Translations under genes and position numbers: made by a program
Source of the DNA: Xanthostigma xanthostigma
Taxonomy: Eukaryota > Arthropoda > Insecta > Raphidioptera > Raphidiidae
Length of the DNA stretch: 64,000 nt
Reading direction: 5' to 3'
Assembly (NCBI GenBank): GCA_963575645.1
Contig: OY754464.1
Coordinates: 26,923,501 to 26,987,500 of the forward strand
Notes under the pieces: generated by a model
Databases searched by the model: none
What the model was told of the DNA's origin: nothing
The model's input: the letters and a program-made list of their open reading frames with translations, nothing else
Part shown: positions 28,701 through 35,641 of the stretch, piece by piece
Layout of the letters: every line of letters starts with the position of its first letter
Position numbering within the stretch: the stretch's first letter is position 1

Positions 28701-29102
28701 GTACTGAAACTGCAGTAGGTAATCAGGATTACAAAGTACATAATAAAGTCTAGCGACTCTAAATTAACAAATAATCCAGATTGTCATGGATTATCGAGTC
28801 TACTGTATAATATTTATTAATGTAGGTAGATAAACGTGAATTTATAGCTAACATCGAGAAGATACAGACCGAAGTAAAACTTTTTCTTATTTACAGAGCG
28901 TTTTAACGAAACAATATTCGACGCCCTTCCGACATATCTCCTGAATATTTGCGAAGTTTGTGGCAGCAGCCAATGTCCATATTGTCCAATTTATAACTTG
29001 GCCGCAAGATTATCTGCGCCCACAAAAACGATAATCGCATCGACTGTATTGATACTACGATACATCTGGCAGTCACGTTCACCGATCAGACTGGTAACAT
29101 AA
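4445..29102 (+). CDS. Mcr: Macroglobulin complement-related protein (thioester-less TEP), complete
   Basis: Secreted or cell-surface alpha-2-macroglobulin/complement family protein. Coding exons read from splice sites: 4445-4710, 5006-5186, 5879-6047, 6243-6496, 7088-7279, 7515-7583, 8549-8773, 9345-9531, 11025-11218, 13130-13381, 15024-15173, 16673-16976, 17884-18107, 19918-20277, 21203-21624, 21775-22256, 23113-23342, 25032-25387, 26206-26380, 27595-27700, 28897-29102. They sum to 5004 nt, in frame, giving 1667 residues plus TAA. Order: signal peptide (about 1-28), MG1, MG2 with the family motif FIQLDKPVYKQGDLVRFR (about 192-209), further MG domains, LDLa module (779-815), A2M domain starting at WLWKDI (about 842), alpha-toroid thioester-type domain (about 1010-1387), receptor-binding region, CxxC pairs and a short hydrophobic segment near the C-terminus. 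The thioester GCGEQ is DSAEH (1089-1093). LDLa plus a lost thioester is the signature of insect Mcr; in Drosophila it acts at septate junctions and in phagocytosis (family knowledge). The start ATG has a good context (A at -3, G at +4). Exon edges are inferred by eye. Confidence 0.93.
5251..5811 (+). mobile_element. Tc1/mariner-type element with transposase relics (Mcr intron 2)
   Basis: Inverted ends of about 50 bp (CAGTATGTAAAC...) flanked by TA duplications. Inside, 5363 onward reads MNLYTTEENIQMI, like the DUF4817 start of insect transposases. Near 5520, in another frame, AYVIPVRQFLNEMFPNRWS resembles the catalytic-domain FPNRWIG region. Heavily deleted; not functional. Confidence 0.75.
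5879..6496 (+). CDS. Mcr: Mcr exons 3-4: end of MG1 and MG2 domain
   Basis: Exon 3 (5879-6047) and exon 4 (6243-6496) join in phase 1 across a 195-bp intron. They complete MG1 (PGEYKLRIEGLYD) and open MG2 with the conserved family motif around DKPVYKQGDLVRFRAIP. Exon 4 ends at the MG2/MG3 boundary (LVEEYYQTRFE). This motif is the clearest single marker of the A2M/TEP family in the gene. Confidence 0.92.
6640..6985. repeat. dispersed repeat R-A, copy 1
   Basis: Shares ordered blocks (ATTGTCAAAAAATCTAG, CTTAGAATGTGACCACACAT, ATCGATTGAAA) with 57140-57460 and, in better-preserved form, with the inverted-repeat element at 62659-63084. Confidence 0.6.
7640..7920. repeat. LINE 3'-end-like repeat fragment
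   Basis: Contains GCTGTGACAGACAAGCGAGTG and a TTCCATTTTT block, resembling the common insect repeat tail ACAGACGGACAAACAAAGTG...TTCCGTTTTT; a related stretch is at 55430-55600. Class not certain. Confidence 0.35.
7936..8277. mobile_element. MITE with inverted arms of about 110 bp (Mcr intron 6)
   Basis: Left arm from AAAATAGGTAAAAAA and right arm ending TTTTTTACCTATTTT pair over GTTAAACGCTTTTATTGTA and AAATATGAGTCACCATA blocks. No transposase and no clear target duplication. Confidence 0.7.
8843..9319. mobile_element. hAT MITE (CGAATATTCGG type, Mcr intron 7)
   Basis: Ends TAGTGTTGCCACGAATA and TATTCGTGGCATCTCTA are imperfect inverted repeats; both flanks carry ATATAAAT (8835-8842, 9320-9327). 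Repeated CCGAATA/TATTCGG words make up both subterminal regions. The right end is 25 bp from Mcr exon 8. Confidence 0.88.
10249..10910 (-). mobile_element. MITE family N1, long copy (Mcr intron 8)
   Basis: Reverse orientation relative to the other copies. Ends GACGTGATAACGTC at left and the GTAAACCGACTTTACAGAC block at right; shares the CGGCTGCATGCACGAAAAAG and GTTCCGCCTGA blocks. Subfamily b, with an AATACGTTATCACG junction. Other copies: 15446, 39286, 40275, 56871, 60781. Confidence 0.8.
11356..12414. mobile_element. piggyBac-like MITE (TTAA flanks)
   Basis: TTAA at 11352-11355 and 12415-12418; ends CCCTTTGACTGC and GCAGTGAAAAGG. Three copies of a CTGCTYC-AGACGTAT-like word remain inside. 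Most of its length is the later insertion at 11392-12209. Confidence 0.6.
11392..12209. repeat. non-LTR-like repeat starting ACTAGCGGCCCGG
   Basis: Starts with CTAGCGGCCCGGTACGTGCTTCGC and ends in TATAGATATAGATTA, after CCGCTCGACCGATTTTGTG. This start/end style recurs at 18507 and 27952. Class uncertain: the AT-rich tail suggests a non-LTR retrotransposon 3' part, but no reverse transcriptase is visible. Confidence 0.5.
12789..12834. repeat. 46-bp perfect palindrome
   Basis: Two 23-bp arms (AGATTTATTTGGTTGAGGAAC...) without spacer. A poly(G) tract of 11 lies at 12963-12973. Confidence 0.85.
13556..14157. mobile_element. PIF/Harbinger-like MITE (Mcr intron 10)
   Basis: Ends GGCCGGCCACACATCAAG and CTTGATGTGTGGCCTGAC, both flanked by TAA (13553-13555, 14158-14160), plus subterminal GAAACATGAAA repeats. 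A 3-bp TAA duplication is typical of PIF/Harbinger. No transposase remains. Confidence 0.7.
14572..14740. mobile_element. MITE family N2, copy 1
   Basis: Short inverted-repeat element: AGGTTCGTTCCAAGCAGCCG / CGGCTGCTTAGAATGAAC. The inner CTGCGCAAGAC words form a second hairpin. Related copies at 46004-46164 and 60146-60256. Confidence 0.75.
15446..15691 (+). mobile_element. MITE family N1, subfamily a (Mcr intron 11)
   Basis: Runs from ATTGGTTGTCTGTAAAGTC to GACGTTATCACGT, preceded and followed by A-runs. Inner block CTGACGTCACGCGAGAAGAG is shared with 39286 and 40275. Confidence 0.82.
15722..16106. mobile_element. MITE with GGTCATTCCATGTCA ends (Mcr intron 11)
   Basis: TGAGTCATTCCATGTCACAT and ATTTGACATGGAATGACCCA are inverted ends, pairing on through TCGACCGA/TCGGTCGA. 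The middle is poly-T/poly-A rich. Flanking duplication not clear. Confidence 0.7.
16203..16589. mobile_element. TA-flanked MITE (Mcr intron 11)
   Basis: Ends TCGTCGTTGGTTCTGTA and TACAGAACCAACGACGA with TA at 16201-16202 and 16590-16591; inner GCACATAGGAGGTATTA repeated. It ends 83 bp before Mcr exon 12. Tc1/mariner-type by target. Confidence 0.75.
16673..16976 (+). CDS. Mcr: Mcr exon 12: bait-region equivalent with LDL-receptor class A module
   Basis: Encodes residues 714-815. The last 37 residues have six cysteines at 779, 788, 793, 800, 806 and 815 and the acidic calcium-box pattern CDGVPDCEDATDEANC of LDLa modules. The codon for the last cysteine is split by the following phase-1 intron (16977-17883). 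Insect Mcr proteins carry one LDLa module at the equivalent site; ordinary TEPs and A2M do not. Confidence 0.92.
17213..17302 (+). repeat. tRNA-like sequence (SINE head or tRNA pseudogene)
   Basis: GACCGAGCGGTCTAGGCGC resembles the A box/D arm of a class II (Leu/Ser) tRNA, and GGTTCTAATACC the B box/T arm. The acceptor stem pairs poorly, so it is not a working tRNA. It probably heads a SINE-like repeat. A (GTAT)n microsatellite lies just upstream at about 17112-17150. Confidence 0.5.
17440..17705. repeat. fold-back element (Mcr intron 12)
   Basis: Arms around ATAAGCTTAAAACAATAATG and CATTATTGTTTTAAGCTTAT pair through TACTAGTATTATTGTGAAAA; the loop is GC-richer (GCGTGGGGCGCTCGATG / AAGCACCCCGCG). 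Upstream, 17340-17470, an approximately 68-bp unit (CGAACTAAAAAGTAAAAAAT, CACGCTTTATAT) is tandemly repeated. Confidence 0.7.
18507..19400. repeat. non-LTR-like repeat, interrupted (Mcr intron 13)
   Basis: Starts ACTAGCAATTACCCGCGGC and runs through TTTCAGCCCAATCCGTCCAG to a TTTTATATA...CAGATAATTA tail; same style as 11392 and 27952. Interrupted in the tail by the TA-flanked MITE 18980-19379. Confidence 0.5.
18980..19379. mobile_element. TA-flanked MITE with CAGGGTGT ends
   Basis: CAGGGTGT at left, ACACCCTG at right, TA at 18978-18979 and 19380-19381. It sits inside the tail of the 18507 repeat, so it is younger. Confidence 0.75.
19453..19684. repeat. near-perfect inverted repeat, arms about 104 bp
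   Basis: GTGGCAGCCCTGTACTACCA... at left and its complement ending GGGCTGCCAC at right differ at only a few bases, with a loop of about 25 bp. Confidence 0.82.
19686..19872. repeat. degenerate tandem repeat, about 54 bp
   Basis: Diverged copies of a unit with TAAACGTTTGACRCATAC and ...CATCTGACGAATAA; another copy of the word precedes the inverted repeat at about 19427. Confidence 0.55.
20481..20997 (+). mobile_element. Tc1/mariner MITE with long inverted ends and transposase start (Mcr intron 14)
   Basis: Ends CAGATTGTATCAAATC / GATTTGATACAATCTG extend to about 120-bp arms; TA at 20479-20480 and 20998-20999. Between the arms, from 20694, MDIYTVREKIQIIKWFYGGN continues to a stop: the N-terminal DUF4817-like helix-turn-helix of an insect Tc/mariner-type transposase. 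The rest is deleted. Confidence 0.82.
21203..21624 (+). CDS. Mcr: Mcr exon 15: thioester-type domain with degenerate thioester motif
   Basis: Encodes the entry to the alpha/alpha toroid. LLNLPMDSAEHNMFSFAANF aligns with the family consensus LPxGCGEQNMxxFAPNxY, so the thioester Cys is Ser and the Gln is His (DSAEH codons at 21440-21454). Surrounding residues (LP, E, NM, FA-N-Y) are kept, so the fold is likely kept while covalent bond chemistry is lost. The final Trp codon is split by the next intron. Confidence 0.92.
22316..22789. mobile_element. hAT MITE family N3, left-truncated copy (Mcr intron 16)
   Basis: High identity to 52252-52775 (GGGGTCGACGACAACTTGCA, GGACATCGTTAAC). The right end AGTTTGGGAACCTCTG is kept; the left terminus is lost. 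Confidence 0.72.
22822..23101. repeat. dispersed repeat R-B, copy 1
   Basis: Shares AATCAGATCTAAGTCTCAAT-like, AACCCAATCTCAATCGGTTG and CCTAGGACCCCAAAA blocks in the same order with 63135-63434. The latter ends in (TAA)n, suggesting a LINE 3' end. Confidence 0.55.
23910..24331. mobile_element. fold-back MITE with about 175-bp arms (Mcr intron 17)
   Basis: ATTTCTTATTGGGTAAGC at left, GCTTACCCGATAAGAAAT at right. The arms continue through GTTAAAATGGTTTTTAGT to TTCTGCGG and cover most of the element. Confidence 0.8.
24560..24834. mobile_element. hAT MITE family N4, copy 1 (Mcr intron 17)
   Basis: Ends CAGGGGTGGGCAAA / TTTGCCCAGGTCTG, 8-bp duplication GTATAGAA on both sides (24552-24559, 24835-24842). 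Rich in GGGCCGG words. Same family as 36329-36600; this end type is widespread among animal hAT elements. Confidence 0.9.
25411..25768. mobile_element. probable hAT MITE (Mcr intron 18)
   Basis: Left end TAGGGTGACCATTCGTCC and right end GGCCCTTCAGATGGCCAACC are loosely inverted and of hAT style. No matching 8-bp duplication was found, so limits are approximate. Confidence 0.45.
26476..27260 (+). mobile_element. PIF/Harbinger element remnant with transposase start (Mcr intron 19)
   Basis: Ends TAGGCCCCACTCACGATCAA / TTGATCGTGAGTGGGGCCTA-like (inner bases vary); TTA at 26473-26475 and 27261-27263. An ORF at 26720-26977 ends in LQLEPLDCNNYLRMNELTYN and LVTLFIKNQDTNM, the N-terminal part of Harbinger (HARBI1-like) transposase. 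The catalytic domain is absent. Confidence 0.85.
27760..28805. mobile_element. pogo/Tigger-like element remnant (Mcr intron 20)
   Basis: CAGTACAGACTCGATAATCC and GGATTATCGAGTCTACTG are the classic pogo-type ends, flanked by TA. The interior holds non-LTR-like fragments (27952-28166 and 28403-28437). Confidence 0.75.
27952..28166. repeat. non-LTR-like 3' fragment
   Basis: Starts ACTAGCGGTTTCACCCAG and ends AAACAAACTCTTCAGCTTTA + TATTAGTATAGATA. GAGATTAGCGCGTTCAA before the tail is a phrase I associate with lepidopteran RTE-type repeats (memory, not searched). A shorter copy of the tail occurs at about 28403. Confidence 0.5.
28897..29102 (+). CDS. Mcr: Mcr last exon: CxxC pairs, hydrophobic segment, stop
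   Basis: Encodes residues 1600-1667. CEVCGSSQCPYC (1618-1629) gives two CxxC motifs; a hydrophobic run KTIIASTVLILRYIW (1643-1657) follows, then a polar ten-residue tail and TAA at 29100-29102. A C-terminal membrane segment has been proposed for Drosophila Mcr. Here it is short and broken by Arg, so membrane insertion is uncertain. The polar tail argues against a classical GPI signal. Confidence 0.88.
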
Positions 29103-29181
29103 CAAAAGTAAACAACACTGTTCAGTAGAATTAAGAGAAATCATTGTCTAGTAGCTTTTTAGCACCCATTTTAACCGCCAG

Positions 29182-29488
29182 TAGTGATGTCAAATACAAT
29201 TACTTTCGAGTAATCGATACTTTGTATTCTTACCAATTTACTGATATTCTACATTTCGGAGGCTACACGCAACACGCTGCATTGAGTAGTCAGTCGATCC
29301 AAAAATATTGATATTACGTATTGATATCGAGATCGCGCCGGTAGTAATGTGTGTCAAAGGAAAGAATAGGTGTTGCAATCTAGACTGCTGGTCGGAGTAA
29401 CGATACTTTTCACTACAAACTATCGTGCTTTCGGATCTTCTTGAGTAACGATTACCGGGTATTGATACTTAAAATATCAACATCACTA
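29182..29488. mobile_element. hAT-like MITE just downstream of the Mcr stop
   Basis: Ends TAGTGATGTCAAATAC / AATATCAACATCACTA; flanks ACCGCCAG and CCTGCCAG agree at six of eight bases. It starts 79 bp after the stop, so it may lie in the Mcr 3' UTR. Confidence 0.6.
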
Positions 29489-29558
29489 CCTGCCAGTCAT
29501 ATCATTAGTTGTATTCTATTTGAAATTTTAAATTCCGTGAGTTCATTTTTTATTTAGG

Positions 29559-29564
29559 AATAAA
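29559..29564 (+). terminator. candidate Mcr poly(A) signal
   Basis: AATAAA about 460 nt past the Mcr stop. If used, the 3' UTR would contain the hAT-like MITE at 29182-29488. Many AATAAA strings occur in this AT-rich DNA, so support is weak. Confidence 0.22.
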
Positions 29565-32004
29565 TATTTAAAGAAAAAAATTTAATCTTAATGGGCAATT
29601 TTGTTTGCCGTATTTTTGACTATACCTTTTGGAGGTATGGAAACTTCTCCATTGAGAAGAAATAAAATTGTTCCAATAAAATATAACAATTTTATTTTCA
29701 AAACTCGATTGTTTTTTTACAAAGCTGTATTATTTTATCTTCCAAAAGAACCGACCCCTGTTATAACCTCACTTTTAATTATAGTAATCCACTTTTTACT
29801 GTAAAAAAAAGAAAACAAGAAATTTTATCATATTTTTATATAGATTAAAAAAATTCTTTATTTTAAAAATTTTAAAAATATATATTCTCGTGGAAGAAAA
29901 AGATCTTTTTTTATCTAATTTAAATAATATATAATAATAATATCCTTATAGTATTTTCATAATATATTGTATATTAATGATGGTCAGCCATCTTTTAAAA
30001 AATCTCTTTTAAATTAAACCACACTTTCAATGAGATCCTAATATGAAAATAGTGACACTGTTGCATTTGTTTTAAATTCAGCAACATATGTATGAAAATA
30101 AACTGTGCGCATGCGTGCTCATAATTTTGACGGAAATCTTCAAAAACAAGTAACAATAATGATAGTATTTGTGATTATCAGTGCCTATGGGCCCACGCCT
30201 TTAAAAATCACTCGACACGAAAAAGCACTTTCCTGCTGTCATTTTGGTGAAAACAATCGTTTATGTGGAATAAAATTGACGTACAAAAATAGTCGATTAG
30301 TAAAATTAAAAGCGCATTAGGAGACAATTTCCGAGGGTCCCCATTATTTCAACAGCCTAGGTACTGGTGATTATGAATGACGTCACACAATGTTTATATT
30401 TTTTCTCTTTCGATCCGGAATAATATTTTATGGATTGAAATGACTGTTAGGTGTTTTAGGATCTCAGTTGTTTTTTTATTTTATTTTTATGTGTTTTAAG
30501 TATTTAATGTTTTTATTGCGTTTTGAATGAAATGGATACAGTCATTTGTTTTTTTATTATAACTGTCGATGTATCATTTAAGTCATTTTTAAAACCTACT
30601 TAAACCATCGAATATACTGAAGCATTATCGAGAAAGAAATAAAATGCAACTGTGTTTGACGTAAAGATGGATTCTATTAGTATTTTTATAAGTTAGAGAT
30701 TATTTTGATAATATATTTGCCTATACCGCTAATGGATTTTCCGAGTCTTATGCATTGACTTATGTGATACACAGTGATGTGTGTGTTTGAAAATTGTGTG
30801 TATTGAGTGTTAGTAATAACATTTTGTTTTAAAACAGTTTAAACAGAACACTTGAAAATTATTTATATATGATAACTTTTCGCTCTCGCGAATGCCTGAA
30901 AGTCATTACTCAGTTGTTATAAATAATATGGTGTATTGTTGACAAGTTCTGAAGTGGTTCGGAACTGCTGAAGCGCTTGTTCGGCAATACAGAACTCTTC
31001 GGACACGGCTACGTGTTTGTTGATAAAATTTCTCGAACTGTTTGAACCTGTTTCTAGATGTTCTAAGCTTCTAGCAATTCTACGAGCTTAGAACTCCTAA
31101 AACAAAGTTTAAACAGTCCAAAGAATTCGAGAATTTGACCAACAAACACGTAGTTGTATACGAAGAGATCTGTATTGCCGACATGCACACCTATTGCGAA
31201 CAGATTATTTGCAAACCTATTTTAAAACATTAAAATCACTTTTGTGATGAATATATGTATATCATTTCGATTGATAAATCAATCATTAAAAAGATTGAAA
31301 AACATAATATTAATGATAATAAAAAAAATCTGATCTGTCAATTTTTTAAAAGGATGCACAGAGTGTTTTTGTAAATGATTTATGGTGTAATAATACTGTT
31401 TGAAGTGCCTTTTAATCTAAAGTATTTTCTTCAGGCTTTCAAATGATTTAAAATGGGTGATGTACTTAATTTAACATATTTTGAATATCTTCTTTAAGAT
31501 AGACAAATCACCCGTCCAATTTTATCATATCAGTATTTTATTTTATTTCTGTATTAAATTGCATTTAATTATATTATTGCCACGTTACAATTGCTGTGAG
31601 ATCTTAAATAATATACATTGTATAAAAAAATATCGCATCGCCTTAAATACATAGGTGATGACTTCATTTGTTCGTGTTTTTTTTTAAATTTCTTTCAGTT
31701 TTTTTAATGACAGTACTAAACAATCTTATCGCCTTTGGAACTAGAATGTTTGTTTTGTTTCACTCAGTCGGATAGCCGCTTCTTAGGAAACTCGTTTGGA
31801 AAATGTTTCGAATAGAATTTCCTGTACTTTTAAAACAATTAAAAACACAACGCATTTTTATAGCCAAATGTGATTTTAGGTTAGGCTTTTTTTTCATTTA
31901 ATACAACCTCAAATCTAAACTTGAACTATCAACAATAAAAGCTATTTTATTGAATAAAGCATTTATATGACTGATTGCGTAGAGAACTGAAATTATTTAT
32001 CAAT

Positions 32005-32223
32005 GCAGTGGAATCCGGATTAAACTGAGCCCGTTTTATCTGGGGTCGCGACTTACCGAAGTTACATCAAATTTTTACTTCCCGAATTAATGCGACTATT
32101 TTTGGTGATTGACACAAATCTTTTCACGAGTTTTTAAATACTTAAAAGTCTGTTATATCGATTTTTTTCGATTATTTCAGCCAGGCTCAGTCCAAAATAG
32201 CTCGTATAATCAAGGTTCTACTG
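32005..32223. mobile_element. pogo-like MITE
   Basis: CAGTGGAATCCGGATTAA at left and TAATCAAGGTTCTACTG at right are loosely inverted pogo-type ends. A TA follows on the right only. Confidence 0.4.
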
Positions 32224-33412
32224 TATTATTATTGATAATTTTCAGTTCTTAATATGTATTTATTATATCTAAAATATATTACATTTCTTTTTCATTATAT
32301 GTAGCGCTAATTTTTATCTTTATAGTTTTATTTGTAATTTTTTACTCATCGGATTTTTATACTATAACGTACAAATTTTTTTAATAATGAATTAATATAT
32401 GTTTAGAATTGATTTTTATAAAACACATATACTAAGCTCAGTCACCTATAAAATGAGACGCTGTAAGCGAGCGTGCGCACTAAGATAATAATAATATAAA
32501 TCGCTTCCAGCTTCCAATTATCCAATGCATGCTGGTAATTGCGTCGTTTGTGGTGCCATCATTAGTGTGTCAAGAAAACTAAACGAAGTCAATAGTGGCG
32601 ACGCGCCATGGTTAACGTGCTAAACTAGTGAACTATGATCTTGCTAATTTCTTGAATCAAAATATATTCATTCTAATTCTTCAAATATATTTGAACTCTG
32701 TGTTCTTTTATTCAGCGAATAGACCATTGTTCATTAGTTTAGTGTGTTTAATTTTAATGACACATTAATGGTAGCGCCACAAAAAAAAAATGTTATCGCG
32801 AAGGACAATTCAGAATATTTAGCGATTTTCCTCTAGAGTTGACAACACTGAGAAAAAGTATGTGTTTTATTAATTGTGTGTGTGTAAATACATAGTATTA
32901 TTATAATCATCCATAAGTGCTATTTTATAAATTATACAACTAGTTATTCTTAATGCCGGTTGTAAATAATAGAGTGAAACTTAATTATTTATATTATTAT
33001 TTCAAACGTTTATGTTTTTTATGTTCTTTCATCTATCCGATTGTTTGGCCGATTGAAAGTTTTACTCTATTAAGATGAATTTAATATATTCATAATAAAA
33101 ATTGAGCAGATACAATGCTCGTTTAGTCTCAATAATAAACCGTCCATAAAAGGCTCTGACGTAGTCATTGCAATAAATCCTGATATTTTATAAATTTTAT
33201 TAGAATATTTAACTGATGTATAAATATGTATGGAAAATACATTTCTTAACTATAATTATTTGTTTTAATATGACAACATTTAGTCCAAGATCCCTATTTG
33301 GCTCGATCTTCACCCATCGAGTTTTCTAATGAAGTTTGAATTTTGATAATATAATGTCTTAATAAAGAAATTGATTTGGTTGCAATCCAATTTCTTGGCA
33401 CAGCTATTTAAA

Positions 33413-34798
33413 AAAAAAACAGTTGTTTGGTTTTAAGAAACCACGACGCAAGTGAAACTTTTATTGGATTGTAGGCGTTGGATTGTAGACACTTATCCAT
33501 CACGATTAATCATAAACAACAATATTCACATGAATACACGAATAAAAACATGTAAACACGGTACAGCACTTGCCCGCATGACAGACTGACTATGTGTTAT
33601 ACATACTACACGGTCAGCTGATGCTAACCATGGGCGCCGCCATATTGGCCTTGGCTGCTCTACCGAGCGCCTACTCCGAACACCTTTCACTTTACCCCTA
33701 CTCCGCGGCCGCCTGTAATGCGACATGCAACAGACGGCCAGAAAAATTCGGGGCGATAGAATAAAAGTTTCACTTTAAAAAGTTATTAATTTGTTTGTAT
33801 TTATTTAAATAAATAATTTTAGCGACCAATTTTTCAGACAAAATATTGACAAAAACGAGATTTTTCGTGTAGTATCAGATACATTTCAATGTCTCCGATC
33901 CGATTCAAATTCGGTAGGCTTATGTAAAAAGACACACTGAAGTCACCGGGCCCCTCCGTTGCTTCGTGTCACTTACCGTTTTGAAGATAGACACGTTCGA
34001 AATGCTTTTCTGGAAAGTCTGGAATACGCATCGGATGCATTTAAAATTCGGTGAACTGATAGAAAACGACACGCTGAATTCAATGAGCGCACCCGGAGGT
34101 CTGTATCTATAACCGTTCCGGAGATAGAGGCGTTTGACCGTCGCTTCGGTGTTAAAAAACACTTTAAATGGCCACCGAACCAAAAGTTGAGCTTATTTTT
34201 TTATTCAGAGTGTCATTTCCTGTTAGTATAAGCCGTCTGGACCTGAAAAGCAAGTTATTGGAAAATCTTGAAAATCGACTAAAAACGCGATTTTTCCCAT
34301 AGTATAGCCTTAGTTATTTTGTGATTTTTTTAAGACAATTTTGGACAATGTCTCCGATCCGATTCAAATTCGGTAGGCTTATGTAAAAAGACACGCTGAA
34401 GTCACCGGGCCCCTCCGTTGCTTCGTGTCACTTACCGTTTTGAAGATAGACACGTTCGAAATGCTTTTCTGGAAAGTCTGGAATACGCATCGGATGCATT
34501 TAAAATTCGGTGAACTGATAGAAAACGACACGCTGAATTCAATGAGCGCACCCGGAGGTCTGTATCTATAACCGTTCCGGAGATAGAGGCGTTAGAACGT
34601 CGCTTTGGTGTTTAAAAACACTTCAAATGCCCACCGAACCAAAAGTTGAGCTTATTTTTTTATTCAGAGTGTCATTTCCTGTTAGTATAAGCCGTCTGGA
34701 CCTGAAAAGCAAGTTATTGGAAAATCTTCTCCAACGCCTACAATCCAATAAAAGTTTCACTTGCGTCGTGGTTTCTTAAAAACACACAACTGTTTTTT
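33413..34798. mobile_element. 1.4-kb inverted-repeat element with internal duplication
   Basis: About 65-bp ends (AAAACAGTTGTTTGGTTTTAAG... and its inverted copy, through GAAACCACGACGCAAGTG and GGATTGTAGGCGTTGG). The interior has a block of about 375 bp (TGTCTCCGATCCGATTCAAA onward) present twice in direct orientation, at about 33890-34265 and 34349-34727, nearly identical. A weaker third relative is at 34840-34900, outside the right end. Family not recognised. Confidence 0.75.
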
Positions 34799-34992
34799 TC
34801 CAATCGGTAGTTTTTTTTGGACAAAGTTTGAAAATCTCTTGGATTCTTTTCAAACTCGATACGCTTACAGAAAACGACTCTCATTAGAACCTGGGATTGG
34901 AGTATTTGCAATAGAGGAAACACCATATAAAGAAGGGTATCGCTATTGGAAAAGAAAAGTAAGAAGATATAATTACACCTTAAAATAAATCT

Positions 34993-34998
34993 TTTATT
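34993..34998 (-). terminator. candidate gp210 poly(A) signal
   Basis: AATAAA on the - strand, about 270 nt after the gp210 stop codon. No closer copy is as well placed. The cleavage site cannot be seen. Confidence 0.4.
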
Positions 34999-35269
34999 GA
35001 TGATATTGACTGTAAAGAAAACTTAGTTTTCAAAATTTGTCTTTATGTCTACAAATAAAACTTTAGTTTTAAACACAACCTGAGACAATAAAAACATTTT
35101 CAGACTTTCACATACAACCAAAATAAACAGTAACTAAAAATAAGTTATGAAAAAAAAACACAATATTCACACTGTAAGGTTTGTTTGATCGTTTTTAAGT
35201 AAATAAACAAAAACCTAAAACACCTGAGACGATTCTCTGTTCACAACGTAATCACAACCGATAAACTTC

Positions 35270-35641
35270 TTATACAAATCTTCTATTTCGTCTCAACAAA
35301 TCCGACGATGTTAAACTGCTGGGATCTCCGTATATTGGGTCACGGCCACCGGGAGGCGGCGTACCACTGGACGACGACGCATTGAAAGACTGATTTAGCG
35401 ACGAGCTCATATTAGGACTCTTCCCCGTTCCGCTTAAATTTTGTGGATAAGCTGCATACATCGGTGAATGAGGGTTTCCATCTGAAATAGAAAGAAAGAA
35501 CTTTTTACTGCAACATATCTTTTTCGCGGACAGCTATTCATTAATACACGACCAATACTTATAAATACTTACACGGAGACGGATACGGTCTGTTTGGACT
35601 CATATTGACGTTTATTACAGGATTCATGAAGAATGAATACC
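35270..35641 (-). CDS. Gp210: gp210 last two exons: pore-side cytoplasmic tail
   Basis: Exons 35573-35641 and 35270-35481 encode a tail of about 85 residues after the membrane span, rich in Ser, Pro, Asn and Gly, ending DLLRRNRRFV. The TAA stop is at 35270-35272. Such a short, phosphorylatable tail facing the pore is typical of gp210; this one is longer than the human tail. Confidence 0.88.

Larger units (their letters stand above)
29489..33410. other. AT-rich intergenic stretch without a gene
   Basis: No ORF here resembles a known protein and codon patterns look random. Contents: an inverted repeat at about 30980-31180 and a pogo-like remnant at 32005-32223. A GC-richer patch with an imperfect inverted repeat (GTGGTGCCATCATTAGTGTG vs its complement) lies at about 32450-32785. 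The rest is low-complexity AT sequence. Confidence 0.6.

Noticed and set aside
29601-29804. Open frame of 67 codons after Mcr
   Set aside because: AT-driven codon use, no homology recognised, no splice or promoter context.
32450-32785. Possible solo LTR because of a TGGTAGCGCCAC word after the patch
   Set aside because: No TG...CA borders, no target duplication and no second copy; the evidence is too thin to name any element.
33526-34183. Two - strand open frames (66 and 87 codons)
   Set aside because: They fall in the non-coding inverted-repeat element and its duplicated block, with no family likeness.
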